DNA of 64,000 nucleotides from Amoebophrya sp. A120 (taxonomy: Eukaryota > Sar > Dinophyceae > Syndiniales > Amoebophryaceae): positions 176,344 to 240,343 of the forward strand of contig CAJINV010000013.1 of the NCBI GenBank assembly GCA_905178155.1, in the 5' to 3' direction. Positions 34,301 to 44,690 of the stretch are shown here, in pieces. Position 1 is the first letter of the stretch. Each line of letters opens with the position of its first letter. A program made the position numbers and the translations under genes. The notes beneath the pieces were generated by a model, which had not been told where the DNA came from, made no database searches, and saw only the letters and a list, made by a program, of their open reading frames with translations.

Positions 34301-35216
34301 GCCAAACTCCGGTCTCGTCCTGGCCAGCTGCGGCCTGCTGCGAGAAGAACGGCACAAAAAATCGGCGCCTCTCAAGCACGGCTCCTGTCCCGTCTTTCCA
34401 TGTCCATGTCAGCTCATTTGCCCGCCAGAATTCACCCAGAAGAGAGGTCTTCGACGGGCCCTTTCCGCGCATTGGTAACCTCCAAAAGGTTGGCGCCAAG
34501 CTAACAGCATCGCTGCCGGGGAAGAGATCCCCGCGGTCCCGCTGGGCTGACCGCATGGCCATCTCTCGCAGTTGCCTCCCGAACTCGGCTTCCGTTGCTT
34601 CCGTGCGTTCCGGGATTATACGCTCCAGTACGGAATGCAAGCGATGCCTTTCTTCGGAAGACAAGCGATGCTTTTCTTCGGAAAAGGTCTTGTCGACTCT
34701 CAGGCGATTTGCTGCCATCCTCCCCATATTCAGCTCTTTACGGCGGATTCCGAAGCCGAGGTGAAGAAACCGAGATCGCATTAATTCTCGAAGTTCTGAA
34801 GCAGCGACGGAATCATATAAGGTCGTTTCTGGCTTCCGATACCGATCCATGATGAACGCCATAACGGATTGCGATGGTAAGACGCCTATTCCGATGAAAG
34901 TTGTCCCACAATATCCTCGAGCCTGCTCCACGGAAAAAAGGAAACTCGATCGATTCTCGACGAGAGCTTCTTCCATATTTTCTACGAAATGCAAATAAAC
35001 TCCAGCGATAATCTGCTGTTCATAGATGTTTCTGGTCTTCACGCGAAAACGCGCCAGGCAGTTGAAATATACTGGAGCGCTACAAACGGACGACCTGTAC
35101 GAACGGACAGTCGACATTTCTAATAAATTTCTTAACTTTCCTCTTCCTGCATGTCTTAACTTTCCTGCATGGGAAGGAGATAGTGAAAGGGACAAGTTTC
35201 CGCACCATAACGACAT
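31365..35216 (-). CDS. 1,200-codon exon of an unrecognised giant protein
   Basis: A single long open frame; true exon borders lie inside it, probably from the RNIYEQQIIAGVYLHF region on the right to just before 31,500 on the left. Content: VLPSQSVMAFIMDRYRKPET, SEEKHRLSSEERHRLHSVLE, TFWRLPMRGKGPSKTS, a beta-rich stretch RYVLVDDQLEVSTPRIVPIE, and YGVGLGGHLSLPYWSRPNQS. About residue 690-790 is LQTGDLVIMKHPAALKHLEG ... GEWETINDGRLGRVLEVSAA ... QVRVQFVGFDTEHLIF, which has the look of a small SH3-like barrel; that is a shape-based guess. The C-terminal part is charged, with KSVDIAVNKEPTIW. No known family recognised. Confidence 0.65.
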   Translation of the reverse strand: MSLWCGNLSLSLSPSHAGKLRHAGRGKLRNLLEMSTVRSYRSSVCSAPVYFNCLARFRVKTRNIYEQQIIAGVYLHFVENMEEALVENRSSFLFSVEQARGYCGTTFIGIGVLPSQSVMAFIMDRYRKPETTLYDSVAASELRELMRSRFLHLGFGIRRKELNMGRMAANRLRVDKTFSEEKHRLSSEERHRLHSVLERIIPERTEATEAEFGRQLREMAMRSAQRDRGDLFPGSDAVSLAPTFWRLPMRGKGPSKTSLLGEFWRANELTWTWKDGTGAVLERRRFFVPFFSQQAAAGQDETGVWHPRYVLVDDQLEVSTPRIVPIEVEVNRLQLPRDVFVEEDSLFFAREWYTSQTTFLEVLRSYVLGIPLRPHHAHLRSFDPSKRRFPQGAELKQPFEDALQEIERREFFVVAWTAATGPSPTDSKKRSCAPFCFRKKRNQVPVDLSGVGKLEIYTASFCHTADGVSQLNGIAGGDCADLDRYGVGLGGHLSLPYWSRPNQSFVVYQWFLSLSPALFPTRNVSAALDARNIYTGTFVPRFNKFVSRTSTGGQPKGGFASSFNVDAPGILTTQDEFGVSYSHSLACLEESSKEGGQSITYSFYGRMSLDVCERNCLHHFSSSSKERALLKTSSSNFRFIVNEKRDSPNSDTRDGERAPRCQCLVSRPSSKCTTWQQRSCDTCTARTVVALQTGDLVIMKHPAALKHLEGAALRALSIQKGEWETINDGRLGRVLEVSAAQVRVQFVGFDTEHLIFPPQAPTTYKTEEGPWKLWVRLASQVPLRKVDTSKGVRLHNFPSVHLNGLFVPTAVRSYASVDTYSTRFGIDGLRLALTPDGWELLESNIASAVEVQETIIEEYTREGERAFVGGREAAGDAMANGRPLRERDDPSCKLLAVGKISSRRTHFSAPEGIRHRDHNSGKRKGEWTLLSRPLRFDTDSKSFFISDREIEVAKGDHLSSGWVPTPADVISWECVGYHAEPVQDRQNQASSPQDGDRLEAGHCPRAVASIFGHLVYRSNPEWTQPAALQLRIGRPTGKFHPVWGKSSEALQKEIIETGRAHQSLLHQRAKRPEKRSSLEEDREVNIISKQHRRDYLSWAQSFVLGKHGLMGVSRQLSQEFTPFPPFSDDREGRMGEHLFDAQPHEFDRVLLPHESSAEEKRKVVVAQSQASEARAAVSTCAGVYTMQSVAYTRLVLEELKKSVDIAVNKEPTIWRQDSNISGAREDDQCVLFTDHSTENDYDLRKKNLAICTSGTALTKSFWQRCMDLSVFPASGGRDSWAFS

Positions 35217-35512
35217 CGACCGCTAGGCGCCTGCGACTGTTGGCGAGCAGGACTTCGAGATCTATTTTTCTCGTGGAATCCGTGTGGAAAGGAAAAAGCC
35301 CATCTCGGTGCCAACTAAGCTCCTCTTCGCGCATATGGCGTGCGAAAAGAATATACAAGACCTTTTTGCGTACTAGTACAAAAAGTCAGCTACAACTACA
35401 CAATATGCCGCCGTCACAGTATCTGTCGGAACTTGAGCATCGCAATGTTTTTTTCGGCTTTGTAAGAATGAAAATCACAAGATTGCTCACGCTCGAACCG
35501 CAAATTCACGCA

Positions 35513-35951
35513 TTAAAAGCTTCCAAAGCGTCGATTGCCAAAATGGGTTTTCTGATCATAATTTGGTGAGAGGAGGTAATGCTGCTCATGACCGAGCCGC
35601 AAAACCGAACTGGTTTCGTGGGAAGACACCTCCGCGATACCCCTGCTTTTCGAAGGAATGCGAAGCTCGAAGTTGAAGGCATCCAACGCATCCAGGAAGT
35701 CATTCAAATTTTGCATGATTTGCGGTGAATTGCGCACGGCGGCATCCTCAGCGATCGTAGCTTGAATGTCTCCGGCCACATGTTCCACAAGAATCTTCGC
35801 GAGTGCTGATCCGGTCCAGATTCCTGCTTCCAGCTTTGCTGTCACGGTATACGGCTCGCCTTCCCGGGTTCCAAGGCGAAAGCGGGCACAGGAGGCCGAA
35901 CCAATTTCGATATCAATAGTCGTATCGGTCTCATCCAGCAAGTACTGCGCT
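35513..35951 (-). CDS. Exon of an unrecognised giant protein
   Basis: The frame opens after an in-frame stop near 35,951 and reads FLPLFAKAVAQYLLDETDTT, then IDIEIGSASCARFRLGTREG, EPYTVTAKLEAGIWTGSALA, QNLNDFLDALDAFNFELRIP and SSVLRLGHEQHYLLSPNYDQ. Possible acceptors are AAAAG and CGCAG near 35,947-35,956; a possible donor is CTCG|GTCATG. The mixed strand/helix composition is convincing, but no domain is recognised. Confidence 0.5.
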
Positions 35952-36184
35952 ACAGCTTTTGCAAAAAGTGGTAAGAATCATGAGGAAAGAACTTGAGCAC
36001 CCAGCATCAGACACATCCTCGTAATGTCTTTTATACTACATTCAGAACTAATATGACGACTGTTTGCTATCACGACGCCGGGACACGGAAGGTCGTGGAC
36101 AGTTCTTCTCAGGCAAAACAGGTGGAGGACAGACATACTGGCGCCGAGGCTAAAATGATGATAATCATGCGCACACAAGTTGCC

Positions 36185-36739
36185 TCACGATAACAAGACA
36201 GAATCGGACGTTGGCATTGGTGCGGCCGGAAGCTCTTTCGCCGGATTGCTTGAAACGACAAAGGGATCCGAAGCGCTACCATCGATTTGTCCGCGAACGT
36301 GCTGCTCTGCCTGGACGCAAGCTTCTTCAAAAACCTGCCTGAGCGAAAGTTCCTCCATCACCGTCGTTGCGTATTCGCTTTGAAGGTCGGAAAACACATC
36401 ACTCGCGAGGACCTTACTTGGTGAGTAAGTCGGAGAGTACAGACCCAACAATGAGAAACGTGGGTCCTCTCTTGTACTCAAAGTTGGCCGCGAAGAAGGT
36501 AGATCCCGATATCCGTGCCCATACGTGTGTTTGGCGTCCTGCCAACCAGATACGGCCTCTGGAATATACATATCCGCGTTTTTTTCTGGACAGCAACCCC
36601 GGACCCGGCACGTGCATGTGTCTGTGATTTGGGCAAGGCTAGCTGCTCGTCTCCGGCTCAACGGCAAAACGATTTCCGCCGGCAAAACCAATAGACGCTC
36701 GTGAAATTCCGTTGTGTATCGAACTGAAGGTTGCGCCAA
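36185..36739 (-). CDS. Cys-containing exon, possible N-terminal part of a giant protein
   Basis: Encodes SLAQITDTCTCRVRGCCPEK, NADMYIPEAVSGWQDAKHTY, PRFSLLGLYSPTYSPSKVLA, SDVFSDLQSEYATTVMEELS and RQVFEEACVQAEQHVRGQID. The RGCCPEKNAD cluster recalls the NNWGCCDPTCDPT cluster at the start of the SecA-like gene. In the first 100 bases another frame (to 36639) carries an apolar leader-like stretch (RFLLLVVFCITKAIPTA), so the real start may be there, with an intron near 36,640. Confidence 0.45.
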   Translation of the reverse strand: MAQPSVRYTTEFHERLLVLPAEIVLPLSRRRAASLAQITDTCTCRVRGCCPEKNADMYIPEAVSGWQDAKHTYGHGYRDLPSSRPTLSTREDPRFSLLGLYSPTYSPSKVLASDVFSDLQSEYATTVMEELSLRQVFEEACVQAEQHVRGQIDGSASDPFVVSSNPAKELPAAPMPTSDSVLLS

Positions 36740-37069
36740 CCCGAGAGAATTTAGCTGTTGGTATCGCTTTTGTAATGCAGAACACGACCAATAACAAGAA
36801 TCTAGAGAAGCGCAAAGGGTTCGCCTCTCTATGATTGGCAGCTATTTTGAGTCGCACAGGAGGAAACAATAACAAAGAGTACAGTTGTTGCTTTCTACCA
36901 ACAAGTGGAATTTTGCAAGTCCTCACAAACGGACAATTGCATCTGCCGGTTGAGAATATTTCATTCAAAGTGATACATTCCGCAAGAGCGCGTGCGACAG
37001 GGGACTCAAAACTGCCTCCCGGGCCACGCTGTAGAAGTAGCATTTCACAAACACAATAGCATCAAAATA

Positions 37070-37114
37070 GGAGCCCTAAACTGAACCCTTTCAACCCTGG
37101 AACCCTTCAGCGGC
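37070..37114 (+). repeat. Degenerate telomere-like (CCCTAAA-type) repeat, copy 2
   Basis: Carries AGCCCTAAACTGAACCCTTT-type irregular repeats and then GCGGCGGC. Block order matches 10877-10918. It lies between two coding blocks and may mark an intergenic gap. Confidence 0.45.
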
Positions 37115-37381
37115 GGCTGGGTCGCTGGAGGGAAGAAGTCACGACGATATGACGGGCGACGGATCCGGAGGCGCGTATCATGTGATGGTCCTAAATGAAG
37201 AGGTCAACCACTTAGCCTAATCCTAAATCCCGAAACCCCGAAAGAAAAACTGCTTGTTGCCAGTTGGGCCCGGGGTGGGGAAGTGCGCAACAGAGTAAGC
37301 CAACTATGAAGACATTTGTAAAAAAACCCTATCAAAAAGCCTTGCGCTCTGATCCTTGCGGGCGTGCACTCCCATCAGGTT

Positions 37382-38178
37382 CTAAAGCTTCAGCAGTGCT
37401 GAGAGTGCTCCGACCCTAAACCTCAAGACGGAAGTCAAGAGACAAACACAGTAAAAATAGGGTGTCTGACAGGTAAGGCACATTGTCGATCCTGTATCAC
37501 AGTTTCTCCCTGCAAGGACAAGACAAACAGCAATTGGCGGGTTGAGGACGAAGATTCCGATGCATATGTTGAGTCCTGCCTTAGCTGTTGCCGAAATGGT
37601 TCCAAAAGGGTCCACACGCTGCTTCGTCGGCGTAGTCAGAGTACAGTCGTAGTACCCAATCGGGGACCTGACCGCTTTCTGGTTCCGGCACACAAAATCT
37701 TCTTCTTCGTCAGTGGCTTGTTTTGCGTACGCCCGCAAACGCGGTGCGGTCTGCATCATCTGGAGGTGAAAAATAGTGGTCTTGCGATCTTGACGCAATT
37801 CGCAGACGTGTGGGTGCTGAGCGTGAAAGTAGGACCCGGTGCGCCTGTCGTGGAAGTACCAGCCAGTGCACCTCGACCTGGTCCACCGTTGTCGCCTTGC
37901 CGGGTCCAGGTTTGGATTGGAGTAGAGAACAGACAACTGTGCGTGTCGCGGTCTATGTTGCTCTTCGCCCGCGAGCTCCCGCAGCCAGTCGGCTGCAGGA
38001 GAGACAAGCCTGGTACGCGGTACGTGCGCCGGGCTTCGTGTTCGCCCGCCGGTACGCGCGTCGAGCCGCAACGTCTCCATCATCATCGTCATCCGGTCTA
38101 CAAGATCGTCGTCGTCGTTGTCGCTGTCGATTTTCTCGATTATAATGTCATCATCTTGCGTCGAAAGGAAAACTTCCC
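37382..38178 (-). CDS. Second exon of the signal-peptide gene
   Basis: The frame opens after an in-frame stop near 38,180 (EVFLSTQDDDIIIEKIDSDN, then an Asp run and LVDRMTMMMETLRLDART). It continues through RLVSPAADWLRELAGEEQHR, an Arg-rich stretch, WYFHDRRTGSYFHAQHPHVC, PRLRAYAKQATDEEEDFVCR and IGYYDCTLTTPTKQRVDPFG. It then has an apolar segment (GLNICIGIFVLNPPIAVCLV) and ends VGALSALLKL at 37382. The apolar stretch could be a membrane anchor. The last 30-60 codons may be intron. A phase-matched join to exon 1 exists (GA|GTCAGG to AG|GGAAG), but the sites are weak. Confidence 0.5.
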
Positions 38179-38469
38179 TCGATTATACCGGTCTCGGAGT
38201 TAGAAGTGTCTGATTGCGAAAATTGGGACAAGTCAGTTTGTTTCTGAGAGGGACATCCAGAGCTTGCTCTGATTTTTGCGCGGCAGCAAAGCTCAGATCA
38301 ATTTGTAATGCACAAGGAAGAATTTGAATTAGAATGCAAAAAGGCTGTAAAAACATGTCAATGCGCTGCACAAAAACTGGTCAACAGTGACAAAGTCGGC
38401 CTCCGTTTTCCCGAGCTTGAAACATGTTTTTTCGAGTCAGTGAGTTACTTTTGGAAGATGAAATGCTTG

Positions 38470-38912
38470 TCATCATGAAGACGCACCTGCAAAGCCGAGC
38501 CTGATTCGAGGAAGTCGAAATATTTCATTTCCATATGTCGTTTTTGCTTCTTTCTGTCTCTGTGCTCATCGGCCATATCGCGTAGCAGGTCCAGGAGTTC
38601 GTCAGCCAGGCACAGGAAAACTGCGTGGTATCCGATCACGCGCAGCCGCCCGTTCGCAACGCAACGACTGACCCCGTCGTTCCAAACTTGCGTGATTTTT
38701 CTCCGTGCGTCCAAAAACCAATCGACCCCTTCGGCATCCAGCATGCTGACATTTCCAGGCTGCGCCGGAGGGCGGGTATCAGAAGTGGATGACGTTGCTT
38801 GACCCACCGAAAAGATTCCGGCGGACTCCGTGGTCATCGCGCAGCTCCCGAGCGGACCGTAGAGCATTATGGCGGAAAAAACATATAACATTGCCTGCTG
38901 CAGCAACATCAT
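38470..38912 (-). CDS. First exon with a signal peptide, unknown protein
   Basis: ATG at 38912 (two adjacent ATGs). The N-terminus MMLLQQAMLYVFSAIMLYGP ... LGSCA is a good signal peptide with a likely cut after SCA; the open frame extends upstream only with a TTG. Then TESAGIFSVGQATSS, VSMLDAEGVDWFLDARRKIT and VIGYHAVFLCLADELLDLLR, a Lys/Arg-rich turn, and KYFDFLESGSALQ at CAG|GTGCGT. It therefore starts a secreted or membrane protein; no domain is recognised. Confidence 0.65.
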
Positions 38913-39528
38913 GGAAGAGATTCGGCTGCTTGGTGCTAGCAAGCTCTGCAGAAGAGTAGATTATACCGTGGAAAAAAAGCGCCGCCGGTCACGCTTACAC
39001 AATCGTAGCGTCGAGGGGCACTCCAAAAGTTGCCGCAATAAAATGAAAAGGAAATTTGAGATGAGTCAATCTATCAATCTTACACACTGGCGCTGCTTTT
39101 TAATACATACCAATTATGGCGTCTCATGAAACCAAGAGAGACACGGCCAGAATTGTATTAGAATAGAGAATATGCTGGCAGTGGAGGCACCAAAGGAAAA
39201 GAATGCGTAAAATAAAGCTAATAAAATCATGCATATACAACTTAAGTTCTCGAAGCGTTGCTGACTGAGAGACCACAGAAAAGCGAAAATGTGATATTTG
39301 AGGTGACCAAGATTAGACGATTGCGTGATCATTCCTCGCAACGCCGAGATCTCAACAGAAAAATCTCTGTTGTTCATTCAAAGTGTCTAGCAGACCGTGG
39401 AACTACCTCTGTAAGCATTAAAAGTGTCTAGCAGTCCGTGGCGCTAAGGTAAGAAAAAAGGGGACTACTTAGTATTTTATTCGGTCTCACGCGAGCAATG
39501 GGAAATATTTTTGGCTGCCGTGGCTTTG

Positions 39529-39551
39529 ATGATGATTAGTTCGAGCGGGGC
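39529..39551 (+). repeat. 23-bp exact dispersed repeat, copy 2
   Basis: Identical to 4326-4348. It opens a GC-rich stretch (39.54-40.3 kb) unlike its AT-rich surroundings. Confidence 0.7.
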
Positions 39552-40906
39552 CCGGCGCAACTCCCTCCTCCGACGCGCGGCAGGAATAGCCTGCCCTGAT
39601 ACCCTAGTGGTAACGTCGTTGACTGAGGCTAGGTTTTTTTGTCATTTAAGTGCGGAAAACCCTCACGCGGGATCATTGGGCCTTGCTTCATCCGGGGGCT
39701 GGCATGTTTCGCACATTCCGAGGAACAGGGCGGAACTACCAGTACCAAAAAAATAAACTCCTCCTGCTCAATCATCCGAAACAAATCAAATAAGGTGCTT
39801 TGCTTCCCGGACCGGAAGTCCGTAGCTAGCGCACACTCAGAGGGCGGAGTTTGTGCTACCCAGGCAGGTCCCAGCGGCGAGCCGTAAACCGAAGAGCCGG
39901 CCAACACAAAGGAAGTGGGGCAAAAGTAGGGCGCCCCAGCGCGGCCAGAGAGCCCCCGCGGCATCGGCGCGCGCGGGCGCGAGAACGCAGGGTAGGCCAG
40001 CAGAGGCACAGGCCGCAACGAAGGGCGAAAACTTGTGCCAGCGCCACAGCAGCAGGAGGCGAAGGGCAAGGGGATCCGGAAAGTAGTCTGGGGAGACGAA
40101 TCACGAACAGCTAGTCATCTAAGCCAAGGCCAAGGGCGCAAGCCACGGCCGACCGGCCTGAGAGCCACCCAGAGGCCGGGAATGTCTCTCCTGGTTGCGG
40201 CTTCGCCGGGCTTGTTGCGCCATTTTTCTCTAGTATTTCCACCAGTGCGGGCCGCCACTATTGAGGGGCGTCGCTAGTTGTGGCTGCGGGCCCATTTTGT
40301 CGCGATAAGGCCACTAAGTAGGATTTCTACTAGTGACCCTTTTTCAACTAGGAGCTTTTTACTGGTGACAGGATTCTTACTAGTACGTCGCTTGCACCCC
40401 CTCGCGCGGCAGATTTGTCACAATAGTATTATAGGCAATTGCTCAAGAAGAAGAACATCGCGAAACAAAATTGATGCCCATGATTCTGCGCCTGCTAGCC
40501 ATGCCTTGAATAGATAATGAGGTCCCCTTTTTCCATTTTTCTTTATACGCTGTTACTTTTGATCTCCACCTGTAGGCATGTTTTCTTGATGTGTACTTAT
40601 TTTTTCTTAGTGGAGGATCGTGTCGAATATATTAGTTTGAGCTAGCCCGGGCAGCGTATTCGGGACAAATAAGTAAGTCGCGTCCTCATGAATGTTTGTG
40701 ATTGCGTGATTGTCTGTGTGCCAGTCCGTTCCATCACATTGGCAGGGCGATTTGGTCCTTGTCGACATACTTCTAATTTGGATCGCGGTAGATCGAGAGC
40801 CGTGCGTTGCAATGATGAACTTTCAATCGAAATGATGCTGTCGCGTCACGATGTGGATCTTGTACAGGACGCTATTTCATGATATTTTTTCTTTGTTTGT
40901 GTCCAC

Positions 40907-40973
40907 GCGTCAAGGTGGGAACGCCTCTACTCACCTATTTTCCTAGCGCTGCTGCAATAAAAATCCGTTGTTG
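40907..40973 (+). repeat. Diverged direct repeat, copy 1
   Basis: Starts GCGTCAAGGTGGGAACGCCT, runs through CTAGCGCTGCTGCAATAAAA and ends TTGTTG. Matches 41299-41366 at about 80 percent by eye. Confidence 0.65.
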
Positions 40974-41298
40974 AGACTTTGCCCTGCTGAAAAAAGAACT
41001 GGCACTTGTGGATGAAGCTACCTCGTCGCTACAAAGCTCCTAATACGAAGACCCATGCTAAGTCTTGTTTTTTAGTGAAAGGGAAGGTTTGAGAGCACAG
41101 GCGGTTTTTCAAAGTAAGAGTTAAACAAAAAATATTACTCCGATTCTTTGATCATTCTGTGAGTTTGAAAGTTTGAAAGCAAGAAAGTTCGTCTGTCAAG
41201 TCAAAGTTCTATTTTTCTGTTGAAGCGAGTTCCTTTTGAAAAGAGTTCAAGCTCCTGTTTTGAAATAAAGCAAAACTTCATGATTGTTTTGTATTGAT

Positions 41299-41366
41299 GC
41301 GTTAAGATGGGAACGCGTTTACTCACCTTTTTGTCTAGCGCTACTTCAATAAAAAGCCCTTTGTTG
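41299..41366 (+). repeat. Diverged direct repeat, copy 2
   Basis: Starts GCGTTAAGATGGGAACGCGT, runs through CTAGCGCTACTTCAATAAAA and ends TTGTTG; partner of 40907-40973, about 390 bp away. Confidence 0.65.
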
Positions 41367-42838
41367 CGAAAAAACCTTGAAAAAAGACCCTGATGACTAC
41401 AACATTGGACTACGTAGGAACGAATTTGTCGAAGAGTTTTTTTTAAAGAAATTTGTATCCTGGTAAAAATAAATATGAAGGTCGTGATTTTTTGATCGTT
41501 TTGCTTCTGTACTTCATTTCATGATCGTCTGCCAAACGTCATCAATATCACTGCATTTCACAAAAAGTGGAGGGCAGAATAAATATCTCATGAACTATGC
41601 ACCGACGCCGTCCTTCTGCTGCATCTTGTTAGAGGTTCACCAATCTCATCGACGCGTTCGTCACTGGGTTTCATTCTCTGAAGACTTGTACTCCGACACG
41701 ATACTTTGAAGAAACGAAAAATATGATCCCATCCCGAAGACGGAAAATGTGAATAACTGCGTGTTTGGATACGATATGCCTGAAGCAACACGCGCGAAAG
41801 CGAAGCGACCGACACAAAAAACATTCTGGGAGACGCCCACTTTCACGCGGATCAAAAAATGACATTCAAATTATGTGACAATTGATGTCGTCGCACATCT
41901 ATCCAATTTTTTGAGAGACCACACATTATACAACACTTCTGCAAGCTCGATCTTTGTTTTGTATACACTTATTTGTATTGATAATAAGTAGTACACAAAA
42001 GTGAAAGTATAGTCAGTATCTTACAACATTCACCGGCTAGCCCATATCGGACCTGACGGACTATCATATTTCTGAAACGAGATCATGGTGAATATTTTTC
42101 TACATTGTTCTCTGAGTTGTAGAGGAGGAAAAAGTCAAGTTATCTGCTGCATAGTAGGATGTAAAGTTTCACCGATAATCAACCTGATTTTTGTGAAACA
42201 GAAAGATAACATGTTCGACAAGCTCTACCACTAAAATACAGATCGTTCCATCGTAAAATTTCTCCGAATGGAGTTCTGTATCGTCAATAATGAAATCTCA
42301 TAAACCCACTTGCCGATCCATCATGCTTTATCGTCCAAAGATACGAACTTTCTTCTTATGCGAAAATTGCTTAGTTTAGCTAGTTAGCATTCCAACACAC
42401 GACAAGGGCCGAGATGAAAGGGAACGGCTATAGGGCTGATCGAGATCATCGGAGTAGACCTCGTCATCGCGCATTTTCTTCCCTTCGCACGACTATTCTT
42501 GGTCGATCGTGTTTCCGATTTCCATCCACTCGCCTCAATTATGATAGCCGGAAAATTTTCGCTAATCTGGTTTGGTAGTCAGTGTTTTTCCCCGGTCTAC
42601 TGAGAGATGGTGCCAGGAGGGCACCTTGTCACTTCTATCGCCGAGCGGGTGCTTGAAATAGGAGCGGACGGCATTCAAACCCGTTTTGTTGAGTAGTGCG
42701 CTTACGGGTAGTAGGTAATGCGAGACCGATTAGAGCCTTCTGTCCTCTTACAGGTAGTAAAGCTGGCTGAGTCCTCTGCGTCACATGATATACCCCGGAA
42801 AATCTTTACCAGCATCCACACATTTGTAAACCAAAAAG

Positions 42839-42889
42839 CTTGCATGTATTTGTTATTTGCTTTAGAGCAAATAACAATATACATGCAAG
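42839..42889. repeat. Long near-perfect hairpin
   Basis: Left arm CTTGCATGTAT-TTGTTATTTGC and right arm complementary with one extra base, separated by a 6-nt loop (TTTAGA): about 22 bp of stem. Nothing coding nearby. Confidence 0.7.
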
Positions 42890-43201
42890 ACACATTCTAA
42901 TTCCGTACCAAAAATTTCGATGCGTCTAGGATTCGTGTATCGAAATTCTTACTGCGCCTTTTCTGACAATCATGAGTGCACAGACAGGCAAAGAAATGAA
43001 AAAGGCGACCACGACCATGACTAGTCTGTAGCATTCTATTTGAGAGATGCAAAACAGAATTACGCACTTCTTTTGTTTGTTTTACAAATACGAGGAGCTA
43101 GCGTTTTTCTTGGCGATAAAAGTTGGCTTTGGATGGATCATTTGAAACAGAAATTGAACGCCCCTCTGCCGCGCTTCCTCTTTCTCCGTGCGTCGCGCTT
43201 C

Positions 43202-43907
43202 TTAAAATCCGCAGTTGTAACTGAAACCCCAATCATATGGGGATGGCGGGGTAGGTGGCGGGGAAGGCGGGCCATAACTCAGCGCCGGGCTCGCCGATCT
43301 GGACCGAGTATTTTTATGCTGAAGTTCGCGGTTGCGTTCGTCCTCTTCCTCCCTGCGTCGTGCTTCGTCTTGCCTACGCCGCTCTTCTTCTTCCTCCCTG
43401 CGTCGCGCTTCTGCTTGCCTACGCCGCTCTTCTTCTTCCCTCCTGCGCTTTTCTTCTTCTTCGGCTCGTTTCCGGTCTCGCTCCCTCTTCTGGTTTCGCG
43501 CTTCCTGCAGTGCGGCTTCTGCCTCGTTTTTTTCGCGTTGGGCTTGATTCCGCTTCTCGCGCGCTTCATTTAGTTCCCGTCTTTTTCTACTGAGACGGTC
43601 CGTGACCTCGGCCAGCCGCTGTCTCGCGCGCGCGGTGTCCGTGTCGTTGTCCTGCTGCTGTTTCCGGAGCGCATGATCTTTTTCGCGAAGTTCTTGCTGG
43701 GCGGGGTTTAGGTGAAGGTGATGCAGGCAGCTTAGCATCGAGTTTTCACGCTCCTCTGTCTCCCTCATCCAGCGCCGGTCGTCTTCCTCAAACTCCAGCC
43801 TGTTCCGGCGAGCAGCTCGTCTCAGGGCCATGAGTTGTGCATGCCCTGTTTCCATGCCCTCACGCTCATGGGTAATCGTCGCGATAGAGTCTTGCGCCTT
43901 CCCCAGT
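43202..43907 (-). CDS. Coiled-coil gene, last exon (Glu/Arg/Lys-rich, Pro-rich tail)
   Basis: Starts after GCATCAG|A (43907): RLGKAQDSIATITHEREGME, then charged heptads (EFEEDDRRWMRETEERENSM ... QQELREKDHALRKQQQDNDT ... EVTDRLSRKRRELNEAREKR). An imperfect REEEERRRQ-type repeat at roughly residues 150-200 reflects a matching imperfect DNA repeat around 43,340-43,470. The tail is SPALSYGPPSPPPTPPSPYD and ends SYNCGF at 43202. It is a long single coiled coil, structural by composition; no family assigned. Confidence 0.65.
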
Positions 43908-44314
43908 CTGATGCAGTGCAAATGTGGTGGGATCAGAGAAAGCAAGTTTAGTAGCAGGCCTAGTACCTGAGGAGGTAGCGTATCTCAATCGTGCTGCAAT
44001 TGAATGATTATGTGCGGAAGCGTGCCTCGGACGCTGATGTGACGCTTTGAATTATGACCCACCCATATCAATCTTTTGCGCAACTGCAACTCACGTTGTG
44101 AATAGCAACAGAGCGATGTTGATTTCTTCGCAATCATGTAATCTGTATACTATACAAGTATGGTATTTAAGTTAGCAATTTTACCCCCACCAAGCAAGAT
44201 GTCGTGCGTTGGCATGGGAGAGCAAGTACCCCGCATGATCACGTGTGGCAATTGTAACACTTTGCATTTTTTCTGAACCAATGACTATGATACTTGCATC
44301 AGATAAGCTGTGTC

Positions 44315-44416
44315 TCAAGGTCGAGCCTTATGCTGCGCTCGTTTGCGCGTGCGTTTTCGCGTATCTTTTGCTGCTCCGAAAGGGCTGCTGCTATCTCGCG
44401 CAAACTTTCTCGTAAT
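44315..44416 (-). CDS. Coiled-coil gene, small exon
   Basis: After CCAAG|A the frame reads LRESLREIAAALSEQQKIRE, then NARANERSIRLDLETQ, joining the exon on its right (GC|GTATTT) in phase. The 3' border is not found as a GT donor; the open frame stops soon after LETQLI. Confidence 0.5.
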   Translation of the reverse strand: MTRKFARDSSSPFGAAKDTRKRTRKRAQHKARP

Positions 44417-44690
44417 CTTGGTCATGTTGAAAAGAGACCCGCCCCTAGATTCCAGCGATCTTTGTAACTGCAAGCTCTGATAAATATGTTGATCAATGGG
44501 CAAAAAGAGAGGCAAGGTCGCCCACTATCAGCAATTCCTATGCAGACGAGAAAAAGCACATGATAACAACTCCTCACGATGTTGTCGAATCACGACCAAA
44601 TTTTTATTTTTCCTCTTTGCGAATTTGTCTTGCCGATCCGAGCACATGCAAGATGGTCGAGAGACTCGCTGCAACGATGTACAAAAATAC

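Larger units (their letters stand above)
39000..43100. other. 4-kb region without a convincing gene
   Basis: Mostly AT-rich with short random open frames. The exception is a GC-rich patch at about 39.54-40.3 kb with no coding logic I can support. A hydrophobic minus-strand frame at 39114-39377 (CMILLALFYAFFSFGASTAS) is noted but lacks other support. It holds a diverged direct repeat (40907/41299) and a long hairpin (42839-42889). Confidence 0.5.

Noticed and set aside
39500-40300. GC-rich patch as a possible tRNA or gene
   Set aside because: TAGTGGTAACGTCG looks faintly like a tRNA A box, but no cloverleaf or B box could be built, and open frames are low-complexity.
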